Source of the DNA: BOKV01 sp041397525
GTDB taxonomy: Bacteria > Pseudomonadota > Alphaproteobacteria > Rhizobiales > Rhizobiaceae
Direction of reading: 5' to 3'
Length of the DNA stretch: 64,000 bases
Assembly (NCBI GenBank): GCA_041397525.1
Contig: JAWKWL010000002.1
Span: 248,001 to 312,000, forward strand
The stretch's first letter is position 1. Each line of letters begins with the position of its first letter. The notes below the pieces were generated by a model. The model made no database searches. It was not told the DNA's origin and was given only the letters and a program-made list of their open reading frames with translations. The translations under genes and the position numbers were made by a program. Positions 18,567 through 26,294 of this stretch are shown here, piece after piece.

Positions 18567-19324
18567 CTCCCGCCCCTGGCATCAGCTGCAAGATAGCCCC
18601 ACCTGCCGATGATTGCCGCTGCTTCGTTGCTCTTGAGGAATGTCATGAATTCCTGCGCTGCCGGATTGTTCGCGGCGCGGCGCAAGAGAACCGCGTCTTG
18701 TGCAATCGGCGCATGCATCGTCTTCGGCACCAGCCAATAGCTGCCAGGGTGTCGGGCCACCACCTGCGCCAGTGCCACAAAACCAAGAACGGCATTACCC
18801 GATTCGACAAATTGCAGCGTCTGGCTGATGTTTTCTCCCTGCACGAGACGGGCTTTGAAATCCCTGCCCGGAAACAATGCCATGAGCGTTTCCATCGCAG
18901 CCCTGCCATAGGGAGCCAGTTCAGGATTGGCGATTGCAATCTTCCCGTCGGGTTTGTCGTCGAGCGTCTTCGGCCCCGAAACGCCTGCACCGCCCGCATA
19001 AAGGGCCAGCCTTCCCAGCGCATAGGTGAAGCGGCTTCCCAAAACGGTCAGGCCCTGGTCCTCAAGCAGTTGCGGACGTGCCTGATCTGCGCTGACAAAG
19101 ACATCAAACGGGGCAGCCTGCAGGATTTGCGCATAGATCTTGCCGGTTGAGCCCGAACTTGCAGTCACCTTGTTGCCCGTAGCTGCCTCGAAGGCTTTGG
19201 CGATTTCAGTGATCGGAGCGGCGAAATTCGAGGCGACAGCGATGCGCACCTGCCCGGCCACGGACAAGCCCGATGACAGCACCAGCAAGATTGTGGTGAT
19301 CAGGAACCTGATGGCTATGCGCAC
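18563..19324 (-). CDS. modA: Molybdate ABC transporter substrate-binding protein ModA
   Basis: This 253-residue periplasmic receptor for molybdate has a signal peptide over about 1-23 (to SVAG). The mature protein starts with VRIAVASNFAAPITEIAKAFEAATG, then the oxyanion-binding SSGSTGKIYAQI. GENISQTLQFVESGNAVLGFVALAQV is also typical of ModA. It starts at GTG 19324 with a weak, distant ribosome site. A Mo-box 22-47 nt upstream predicts repression when molybdate is sufficient. Confidence 0.94.
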   Translation of the reverse strand: MRIAIRFLITTILLVLSSGLSVAGQVRIAVASNFAAPITEIAKAFEAATGNKVTASSGSTGKIYAQILQAAPFDVFVSADQARPQLLEDQGLTVLGSRFTYALGRLALYAGGAGVSGPKTLDDKPDGKIAIANPELAPYGRAAMETLMALFPGRDFKARLVQGENISQTLQFVESGNAVLGFVALAQVVARHPGSYWLVPKTMHAPIAQDAVLLRRAANNPAAQEFMTFLKSNEAAAIIGRWGYLAADARGGS

Positions 19325-19345
19325 TGTACGAAGACCATCCTTCTA

Positions 19346-19371
19346 TCGATATGTCCTGTGATACATATCGA
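19346..19371 (-). promoter_or_regulatory. Mo-box (ModE operator) upstream of modA
   Basis: A perfect inverted repeat, TCGATATGT-N8-ACATATCGA, lies between the modE stop and the modA start. It closely resembles the ModE consensus (ATCG-TATATA type arms with a 6-8 bp spacer). Molybdate-bound ModE is expected to bind here and shut off modABC when molybdate is sufficient. Confidence 0.88.
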
Positions 19372-19395
19372 AGCTACTGCAAAGCCTCATGGCGT

Positions 19396-19755
19396 TCAAG
19401 GCTCACCCAGCATCGCGGACAGGAGTTGCAGCTCCGATTGCACGCTTTCATTCGCCCTGGCTTCCATGGCGCGATAGATTTCAAGCACGTTACGTCCGGC
19501 TGGCGTCAGTTCAGCACCACCAAAGTCCCTGCCGCCGCGCGTCGTTCCAACCAGCCCGCCGGCAAAATCCCGGTTCATCGCCTCGACAAGGTTCCAGGCC
19601 CGCTTGTAGCTCATGCCAAGTTTGCGCCCGGCCGCGGCGATCGATCCAGTCTCGCCGATAGCCTCCAGCAGGCCAACCTTGCCAGGCCCCAGCGCAGCCT
19701 TGTCCGACAGAACCACCCGCAATCTCGCACGCGGCATCTTGTGTTCTTCCTGCAT
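19396..19755 (-). CDS. modE: ModE-type winged-helix molybdate regulator (N-terminal domain only)
   Basis: This regulator of about 119 residues consists only of the LysR-like ModE DNA-binding domain (GPGKVGLLEAIGETGSIAAAGRKLGMSYKRAWNLVEAMNR, then GGLVGTTRGGRDFGGAELTPAGRNVLEIYR). It lacks the C-terminal Mop domains that bind molybdate in E. coli ModE; single-domain ModE proteins are common in alphaproteobacteria and may sense molybdate through a partner. Both ATG 19755 and ATG 19737 have AGGAAG upstream; I give the longer form. It lies directly upstream of the Mo-box and modABC on the same strand. Confidence 0.88.
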   Translation of the reverse strand: MQEEHKMPRARLRVVLSDKAALGPGKVGLLEAIGETGSIAAAGRKLGMSYKRAWNLVEAMNRDFAGGLVGTTRGGRDFGGAELTPAGRNVLEIYRAMEARANESVQSELQLLSAMLGEP

Positions 19756-19860
19756 CAATGCTTCCTGATTGTAGTGCGGGCAACCTATCGCAATTTGCCT
19801 GGGAGCAGAACCATTTTGCGAGGGACGAAAAAGCCATGACTGAAGAACTGACCTGCTGCG

Positions 19861-20808
19861 ATGGTTGACGAACACGCACCACAGCACAGCCCACTCTACG
19901 GCATTGCGCTGAAAGTCATTTCGGTTGCGGTCTTTGTCGTCATGTCTACCTGCATCAAGGCAACGGCTCCGCACATTCCTCCGGGCGAAGCGGTATTCTT
20001 CCGCTCTTTCTTTGCCCTGCCTGCCATCACGATCTGGCTCGTCTGGCGTCAGCAGCTTCGAACCAGCCTCACGACCCAAAACCCGCTCGGCCACTTCTGG
20101 CGCGGGCTTGTCGGCGTTACCGCAATGTTTCTGGGCTTCACAGCGCTTGGACTGATTCCCCTGCCGGAAGCCGTGACCATCGGCTATGCCGCACCACTGG
20201 TTGCCACCATCCTCGCAGCCATGTTTTTGGGTGAGCCCATCCGTTTCTATCGCATGGGCGCGGTCGTGGCAGGCATGCTGGGAGTGCTTCTGGTCTTGTC
20301 ACCACGCCTGACACTTCTGCATTCGGGCGATGCCGGTGCCATCCAGGCGGTTGGTGCGCTTTGCGCCTTGATGGGTGCCGTCTTTGCTGCGATGGCACAG
20401 ATATTTGTCCGCAAGCTGGTGAATTTCGAAAGGACGGCAACAATCGTCATCTATTTCACGCTCACCTCAACGACGCTCTCGCTGCTATCCGTACCCTTCG
20501 GTTGGGAAGTACCTGACGCGCGCGAGGCAGCGCTGCTCATCACGGCAGGCGTTCTTGGCGGTGTCGGGCAGATTTTCCTGACGGAAAGCTATCGCTATGC
20601 GGAGACTGCCGTCATCGCCTCCTTCGAATATACCTCGATGCTGATGGCACTGGCGGTCGGCTATTTCGTCTTTGCCGAAGTTCCAACCATGCCGATGCTT
20701 GCAGGCGCTGCGCTGATCATGCTTGCAGGTCTCGTGATCCTGCTGCGCGAACGCCAACTGGGAATCGAACAGGCCCGTTCCCGCAAGGCAATGACACCGC
20801 AGGGCTGA
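19861..20808 (+). CDS. DMT-superfamily (EamA) exporter
   Basis: This 315-residue protein has ten predicted TM helices in two EamA repeats (ALKVISVAVFVVMSTCIKAT to about residue 140; AVGALCALMGAVFAAMAQIFVRKL to about 290). It is typical of drug/metabolite transporters that export amino acids, purines or cofactors such as riboflavin. The PLPEAVTIGYAAPLVATILAAMFLGEP stretch is a family hallmark. The start of the gene is close to the divergent modE. Substrate unknown. Confidence 0.9.
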   Translation: MVDEHAPQHSPLYGIALKVISVAVFVVMSTCIKATAPHIPPGEAVFFRSFFALPAITIWLVWRQQLRTSLTTQNPLGHFWRGLVGVTAMFLGFTALGLIPLPEAVTIGYAAPLVATILAAMFLGEPIRFYRMGAVVAGMLGVLLVLSPRLTLLHSGDAGAIQAVGALCALMGAVFAAMAQIFVRKLVNFERTATIVIYFTLTSTTLSLLSVPFGWEVPDAREAALLITAGVLGGVGQIFLTESYRYAETAVIASFEYTSMLMALAVGYFVFAEVPTMPMLAGAALIMLAGLVILLRERQLGIEQARSRKAMTPQG

Positions 20809-20812
20809 ATGG

Positions 20813-21733
20813 TCAGCGCGTTTCTGCCGCGACCATCTTCTTGTAGAGTTCCCGGATTCGCTCCGTCATCGGACCGGGTGAGTGCGGCAGTTTCCTGCCG
20901 TCGATGACCGTGACCGGCGTTTGCGCACCGAAAGTCCCGGTGATGAACGCCTCTTCCGCGCCATAGGTCTCGACGAGCGAGAAATTCTTCTCAAAGACCG
21001 GAATGGCGTTGTCGCGGCAAAGCTTCACCACATTGGCGCGAGTGATCCCCGGCATGCAATAATCCGCCGTCGAGGTCCAGACCTCGCCGCGCCGTACGAT
21101 GAAGAAATTGCACGAATTCGTTGTGTTCACGAAGCCATGCGGGTCCAGCATCAACGCTTCGTCAGCCCCCGCCTTCTGCGCATGAATGCCAGCAAGAATG
21201 CAATTCAGCTTCGAATGCGAATTGAGCTTGGGGTCCTGCGTAAGCGGGAGTCCGCGATGGACAGGAACAGTGTGCAGGGTAATGCCGCGTTTGAAAGTCT
21301 CTTCTGACGGGAAGGAGTGTTCCATGATGATGACCAGCGTCGGCCCGGATTTCGAAAGCCGTGGATCCTGGAACGGCTTGGCCTTCACGCCGCGCGTCAC
21401 CATCAGTCTTGCGTGCACATTTTCGCGCATTCCGTTTGCCGCAGCCGTGTCATCAAGCGCCTTCACCAGCCCGGCGCGATCCATGGCGATATCAAGATCA
21501 ATAGCCTTTGCCGCCTCGAACAGCCGATCAAGATGTGCGTCAAGAAAAGCCCATTTGCCATTGTAGAGACGGATACCCTCCCAAACGCCATCACCAAGGA
21601 GAAATCCCGAATCATAGACCGAAACAACCGCCTCCGCCTTGGGTACGATCTTTCCGTTCACGTATATCTTCAGCGCATCATTGCGCTGGTCCGGATCGGC
21701 ATCATGCGTCGACGTCTTCGAAAGTTCGGCCAT
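20813..21733 (-). CDS. Class IV PLP-dependent aminotransferase (D-amino acid / branched-chain type)
   Basis: This fold-type IV aminotransferase of about 306 residues has the entry motif VYDSGFLLGDGVWEGIRLYNG, the catalytic lysine in DPKLNSHSKLNCILAG, and EALMLDPHGFVNTTNSCNFFIV. PLP-phosphate contacts lie in GITRANVV and ITGTFGAQTPV. The family includes D-alanine aminotransferase, branched-chain aminotransferase and aminodeoxychorismate lyase; the exact reaction is not decided here. ATG 21733 is the given start; a GTG at 21742 overlapping the previous stop is also possible. It is last in the aroQ-fRMsr operon. Confidence 0.87.
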   Translation of the reverse strand: MAELSKTSTHDADPDQRNDALKIYVNGKIVPKAEAVVSVYDSGFLLGDGVWEGIRLYNGKWAFLDAHLDRLFEAAKAIDLDIAMDRAGLVKALDDTAAANGMRENVHARLMVTRGVKAKPFQDPRLSKSGPTLVIIMEHSFPSEETFKRGITLHTVPVHRGLPLTQDPKLNSHSKLNCILAGIHAQKAGADEALMLDPHGFVNTTNSCNFFIVRRGEVWTSTADYCMPGITRANVVKLCRDNAIPVFEKNFSLVETYGAEEAFITGTFGAQTPVTVIDGRKLPHSPGPMTERIRELYKKMVAAETR

Positions 21734-21738
21734 TGGTT

Positions 21739-22215
21739 TCACCGGTTGAAAGCTGTTGCAAGGATTGCTTCGAGCGCCACGCGATCACGATCGTCAAAGG
21801 CAGCGACATGGTCGCTGTCTATGTCGAGCACAGCGAGAAGTTCACCGGCTTTCCAAACCGGAACAACGATTTCGGACCGCGTGGTCGAGGAACAGGCGAT
21901 GTGATCGGGAAAGGCCTCTACATCATCGACGATCAGGGTCTCTCCTCGCGTCGCACAAGCCCCGCACACTCCGCGCTCGAAAGGGATGACGAGGCAACCA
22001 TGCCCACCCTGATATGGCCCGATCTTCAGGACGCGATTTCCGGCATTCCGATAAAAACCGGTCCAGTGAAACCGCTCAAAGGCATGGTGCAATTCACAGG
22101 CAATGGTCGCCATCACGGCAATGTCGTCATCCTCGCCTTCAATGAGCGCGGCGATCCGGCCGGAAACTTCATCCCAGCCAAGGTCATTGCCGGTCTGAAG
22201 TGGCATGTCCATCAT
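21739..22215 (-). CDS. msrC: Free methionine-(R)-sulfoxide reductase (GAF-domain fRMsr)
   Basis: This GAF-fold enzyme of about 158 residues reduces free methionine-R-sulfoxide to methionine. The three cysteines Cys74, Cys84 and Cys108 (GPYQGGHGC, RGVCG, DHIAC) have the same 10 and 24 residue spacing as the reference enzyme. The motifs SEIVVPV and AVLDIDSD also match. I chose ATG 22215, which overlaps the aroQ stop (ATGA). Co-translation with aroQ and an aminotransferase has no obvious pathway logic beyond amino-acid and oxidative-stress metabolism. Confidence 0.88.
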   Translation of the reverse strand: MMDMPLQTGNDLGWDEVSGRIAALIEGEDDDIAVMATIACELHHAFERFHWTGFYRNAGNRVLKIGPYQGGHGCLVIPFERGVCGACATRGETLIVDDVEAFPDHIACSSTTRSEIVVPVWKAGELLAVLDIDSDHVAAFDDRDRVALEAILATAFNR

Positions 22216-22646
22216 GCGATCTCCGCAACGGCGTCCAGCATCGCGAGGTAGCCCCGAAAGCCAAGCCCGCAAACAACCGCCTTGGCGATGGCCGACACGT
22301 GGGAATGATGGCGGAAAGCTTCGCGGGCATGGATATTCGAAATATGCACCTCGTAAACTGGCAATCCAGCGCCGGAAAGCGCATCGCGGATGGCAACTGA
22401 AGTATGGCTGTAACCACCGGGATTGATCACGATTGCATCTGCCCGGTTTCGCGCGGCATGAATGGCGTCGATGATCGCCCCCTCATGATTGCTCTGGAAA
22501 CATTCGACCTTGAGACCGAGACGTGCGCCATGTGCCACACATTCCGCCTCCAGTTCCTTCAGCGTCTTGCTGCCGTAGACGCCGGGTTCGCGCGTTCCAA
22601 GTAGGTTGAGATTGGGGCCATTGATGACAAGGACGGATTTTGTCAT
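22212..22646 (-). CDS. aroQ: 3-dehydroquinate dehydratase, type II
   Basis: This 144-residue enzyme of the shikimate pathway converts 3-dehydroquinate to 3-dehydroshikimate. Motifs are NGPNLNLLGTREPGVYG (catalytic Tyr), FQSNHEGAIIDAIH, NPGGYSHTSVAIRDAL and VHISNIHAREAFRHHS (catalytic His). ATG 22646 has GGAGAAA upstream, matching the normal length. The longer upstream open frame lacks a supported start. In many relatives accBC follow; here a methionine sulfoxide reductase gene does. Confidence 0.95.
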   Translation of the reverse strand: MTKSVLVINGPNLNLLGTREPGVYGSKTLKELEAECVAHGARLGLKVECFQSNHEGAIIDAIHAARNRADAIVINPGGYSHTSVAIRDALSGAGLPVYEVHISNIHAREAFRHHSHVSAIAKAVVCGLGFRGYLAMLDAVAEIA

Positions 22647-22893
22647 TCGGGTTTCTCCAATGGAGCAGTTTGTCTTCGAACCGTGAAACGATCCCGTTGC
22701 AAATTGACTACCAGCTATTTCACCAGCCGCAAAGCTGTCTTCATCGGGGACAGGTTCCCAGGCACGACAATCATTGTTCATATCGCAGGTCTTTGGCGCA
22801 AAAGCGGAATTGTCTTCGAACACGACACTTCCTCTGTGCTGCCAATTCCCGTCCGTCCGAATTGCCAGAGACTTCCGTCCAAAGGAGACAGCA

Positions 22894-23757
22894 ATGGACA
22901 AGGCAGTCGGACAGGCGATAACCGAAGTGGCAAATGAAACAGGCATCGAACAGGCGGTGCTGGCCGCCATCGTCGAAGTCGAAAGCGGCGGCAGATATTC
23001 AGCATCAGTCGCTGGACGGCAGGAACCGCTGATCCGGTTCGAGGGGCACTATTTTTACCGGCTTCTGCCTACAGTGAAGAGAAACCGTGCGGTTGTTTCC
23101 GGCCTTGCCCATCGCCTTGCAGGCCGCGTTGCCAATCCGGCAAGTCAGACGGCACGCTGGAAAATCTTGCAATCGGCATGTGACATTGACCGGCCTGCCG
23201 CGCTGCAATCAACCTCTTGGGGAGTGGGTCAGGTCATGGGCGCGCATTGGCAATGGCTCGGCTATGCAAGCATCGACGCCCTGGTCAGCGATGCCCGCAG
23301 TGGCGTCGAGGGTCAGGTCCGGCTGATGGCCCGCTATATCGACAAGGCCGGTTTGAAGCACTGCCTGAGCGACCACGATTGGGCAGGCTTTGCCCGGGCC
23401 TATAACGGACCCGGCTATCGCACCCACCGATACGACAGCAAAATGGCGGCAGCCTTTGCCCGCCATTCCGGCGAGCGGAGGCAATTGCCATCGCGCCACG
23501 CTCTTGCCTGGCTGCGCTTTGGATCGCAAGGTCACGATGTCGAGCAATTGCAGCATGCGCTGCGACGCCTTGGCCATCCCTTGATTGCTGACGGCGATTT
23601 CGGACCCGCGACCCGCGCCGCCCTGATTTCGTTTCAGCGTGAAAACGGCCTTGAGCCCGACGGCATTTGTGGCACGAAAACACTGGCTGCCATCATCCGG
23701 AACCAGCCGCCAAGCCCGGTCAGCGCATCACCTGCAGGAAGTTTTCAATCGATTTAA
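22894..23757 (+). CDS. N-acetylmuramidase with peptidoglycan-binding domain (lone endolysin-like)
   Basis: This 287-residue protein has an N-terminal N-acetylmuramidase domain (DUF3380 type). Its putative catalytic Glu is in AAIVEVESGGRYSASVAG, and QSTSWGVGQVMGAHWQWLGY is characteristic of phage endolysins. A C-terminal PG_binding_1 domain has LRFGSQGHDVEQLQHALRRLG and ADGDFGPATRAALISFQRENG. No signal peptide is seen. The ATG 22894 start has an AAAGGAGA ribosome site. No holin, terminase or capsid gene lies nearby, so this is a domesticated or isolated lysin, or one used with a gene transfer agent encoded elsewhere (inference). Confidence 0.87.
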   Translation: MDKAVGQAITEVANETGIEQAVLAAIVEVESGGRYSASVAGRQEPLIRFEGHYFYRLLPTVKRNRAVVSGLAHRLAGRVANPASQTARWKILQSACDIDRPAALQSTSWGVGQVMGAHWQWLGYASIDALVSDARSGVEGQVRLMARYIDKAGLKHCLSDHDWAGFARAYNGPGYRTHRYDSKMAAAFARHSGERRQLPSRHALAWLRFGSQGHDVEQLQHALRRLGHPLIADGDFGPATRAALISFQRENGLEPDGICGTKTLAAIIRNQPPSPVSASPAGSFQSI

Positions 23758-23798
23758 TTTTGCTTTTCAACCCGTTCTGCTTGCGCTATGGGAAAACC

Positions 23799-24434
23799 AT
23801 GGAAAAGAACTCGACACTCGACAAGGTCATGACGGCAGCGCCTGTAATTCCGGTTGTTGTGATCGATGACCCGCAAACAGCCGTCAAGCTGGCGCGCGCC
23901 CTCGTCAGCGGCGGAACGCCGGCGATCGAAATTACCCTGCGCACCCCCAAGGCGCTGGAATGCCTGGCGGCTATTGCCGGCGATGTGGAAGGCGCACTGC
24001 CGGGAGCTGGCACCGTGCTTGGCCCCAGACAATATGAAGCTGCAGCCAGGGCGGGAGCAAGTTTCATGGTCAGCCCCGGCTTCGCACCGAACCTGCTCGA
24101 CGCTGCAGATGCCTCCCCTGTACCGCTGTTGCCGGGTGCGGCCACAGCCAGCGAAATGATGATGCTGGGCGAGCGCGGCTATTCGCGGCTGAAGTTCTTC
24201 CCCGCCTCGCTTGCCGGCGGCCCGGCCTATCTCAGGGCGCTGTCATCCCCGTTGCCGCAATTCACCTTTTGCCCGACCGGCGGCATTTCACCCGCCACGG
24301 CACCTGATTATCTTGCCTTGCCGAATGTTGCATGTGTCGGCGGGTCATGGCTTGCGCCACAGGGACTGATCGATGCCGGCGAATGGGACAAGATCACTGG
24401 TCTCGCACGGCAGGCTGCGACACTGGCACGCTGA
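23799..24434 (+). CDS. eda: 2-dehydro-3-deoxy-phosphogluconate / 4-hydroxy-2-oxoglutarate aldolase
   Basis: This 211-residue class I aldolase of the Entner-Doudoroff pathway splits KDPG to pyruvate and glyceraldehyde 3-phosphate. The catalytic Glu44 is in PAIEITLRTP and the Schiff-base Lys132 in SRLKFFPASLAGG. Phosphate-loop residues are in CPTGGI and VGGSW. ATG 23799 sits 41 bp after the muramidase stop. edd and zwf are not in the window. Confidence 0.94.
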   Translation: MEKNSTLDKVMTAAPVIPVVVIDDPQTAVKLARALVSGGTPAIEITLRTPKALECLAAIAGDVEGALPGAGTVLGPRQYEAAARAGASFMVSPGFAPNLLDAADASPVPLLPGAATASEMMMLGERGYSRLKFFPASLAGGPAYLRALSSPLPQFTFCPTGGISPATAPDYLALPNVACVGGSWLAPQGLIDAGEWDKITGLARQAATLAR

Positions 24435-24512
24435 CCCCGACATCGAAACCGTCATCACGGGCCGGACCCATTTGGGCTTGCAGCCCGGCCAGCCGGTAGT
24501 AATGTCCGGTTC

Positions 24513-26294
24513 ATGATGATCCGAAAGTCACTGCGGCGAAATTACAGCCTGCAAACAACCCTGTATCTGGCACTGGTTGCACTTGTTGGCGGCTTGGCTA
24601 TCTGGTCCGCCGCCCGCATGGGCGAGCGCAATGCCCGCGCGGAGTTGTTGCGGCATGCCAATGAAACGCTCGAACTGCAATCCGATACCATCCTTGGCCA
24701 GTTGGAAAAATACCGGCTGGTGCCGGGGCTGATGGCGCGCCGCACCGACATCAATGCCCTGTTTACCGCGACCGATCCCGATAGTGCCAAAGCTATAGCG
24801 CATCGCATGGTCTTCGACATGACGGCGCTTTCGGGCGCGGTTGATGCCGCGATCTTTTCGCCGTCCGGCAGCCTGGTCGCCGGGGCAACCGGATATCTAC
24901 AGGCACAAATGGTCCGGCAGAATTCGCTGATGACGGCCGCCTTGGAAGGAAGGCTTGGCCGCGCCTCAATCTCGGGAAGCAATGGCCGCCGCAGTTACGC
25001 CTTTTCGTCCCCCGTGCGTCACAAGGGGGAAATTGTTGCAGTCCTCGTCATTGCCGCTCCACTTGAATCAATTGAGCAGACCTGGGCGCTGCTGACCAAT
25101 CCTGTTTTCGCAGTGAACAGTGCAGGGCAATTGGTGGCGCGCAACCTGATCGCCAGGCTTCGCGAAACCGACATTCGTATCGCGCTGCACAAACAGGCAA
25201 GTCCCGACAGCTTCCTCGAAGCCAGCGCAGACAGTGGCGCTTTCGTCGCCTATTCGCGTTTCATTCCCGCCATGGACTGGTCGCTCTATGTGCTGGAACC
25301 AGTGGATGCCATTTCCGGTTCCGTCCGCTACAACACGCTGATTGCGCTCCTCTCCGTGCCGCTGGCAGGTCTCGCCGGTTTCATCTTGCTGCTACGCGCG
25401 CAGGAAGCCGGTCGCCAGCGGCGCGCAGAACGGCTGGAAGCAATCCGGCTCGAACGCCAGGTGCGCGAGCGAACCCGCGAATTGCGTCACTCCAACGCAC
25501 GCCTCGAAATCGAGGTTGATGAAAGGCGCAACGCGGAAAACGCCCTGTTGAAAGCCCAGGGTGAACTGGTTCAATCCGCAAAGCTGGCGGCAATCGGCCA
25601 GATGTCGGCAGCACTTGCGCATGAATACAACCAGCCACTTGCTGCTATTCGAAGCTACGCGGAAAACGCTGTCCGCTTCCTGGCGAAGGGCAGCAAGGAA
25701 CCGGTACGAGACAACCTCGACCGGATTGGCGCCCTGGTTGAAAGGATGGCAACACTTTCCACCACGCTCAAATCCTTTGCGCGTCGTCCGCGCAGCGGTA
25801 CTTCCGACGTGGCCCTGGAAAATGTGTTGCGGGATTCGCTCATCCTCGCCAATCACAAGGCCCGCGAGGTTGGGGTCATTCTGAACACAGAACCCGTGCC
25901 GCCGGAACTGATGGTTCGCGCGGGCCAGGTTCGCCTGTCGCAGGTATTCGTAAACCTGATTTCCAACGCCATCGACGCCAACATACAGTCGGGCGGCAAA
26001 CAGGTAACGCTTGGTTTTGAGGCAGACGAGGAAACCGCAACCATTCGCGTGATGGACGAAGGCAACGGCATTGACGCGGCGATTGCCAATTCGATCTTCG
26101 ATCCGTTTTTCACCACCAAGGATGTTGGCGAGGGACTGGGTCTCGGACTGTCGATTGCCTACAACATCATTCGCGACTTTGGCGGCAGCCTGACAGCGGG
26201 CAACCGCGAAGAAGGCGGAGCGGTTTTCACCGTGACGCTGACCAGGGCCGTTTCACCAACCAGCGTATCGGGCACATCAAGGGCAGCTGAATGA
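24513..26294 (+). CDS. dctB: DctB-type sensor histidine kinase
   Basis: This 593-residue kinase has TM helices at about 16-34 and 274-294 that flank a periplasmic double-Cache domain like that of DctB. An arginine-rich coiled coil (about 300-345) follows, then HisKA with phospho-acceptor His370 in SAALAHEYNQPLAAIRSYAENA. The HATPase domain has VFVNLISNAIDAN, DEGNGI and GEGLGLGLSIAYNI. It overlaps the response regulator by 4 bp (ATGA). The next operon encodes a C4-dicarboxylate-type TRAP transporter with a sigma-54 promoter, so it most likely senses a dicarboxylate. Confidence 0.92.
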   Translation: MMIRKSLRRNYSLQTTLYLALVALVGGLAIWSAARMGERNARAELLRHANETLELQSDTILGQLEKYRLVPGLMARRTDINALFTATDPDSAKAIAHRMVFDMTALSGAVDAAIFSPSGSLVAGATGYLQAQMVRQNSLMTAALEGRLGRASISGSNGRRSYAFSSPVRHKGEIVAVLVIAAPLESIEQTWALLTNPVFAVNSAGQLVARNLIARLRETDIRIALHKQASPDSFLEASADSGAFVAYSRFIPAMDWSLYVLEPVDAISGSVRYNTLIALLSVPLAGLAGFILLLRAQEAGRQRRAERLEAIRLERQVRERTRELRHSNARLEIEVDERRNAENALLKAQGELVQSAKLAAIGQMSAALAHEYNQPLAAIRSYAENAVRFLAKGSKEPVRDNLDRIGALVERMATLSTTLKSFARRPRSGTSDVALENVLRDSLILANHKAREVGVILNTEPVPPELMVRAGQVRLSQVFVNLISNAIDANIQSGGKQVTLGFEADEETATIRVMDEGNGIDAAIANSIFDPFFTTKDVGEGLGLGLSIAYNIIRDFGGSLTAGNREEGGAVFTVTLTRAVSPTSVSGTSRAAE

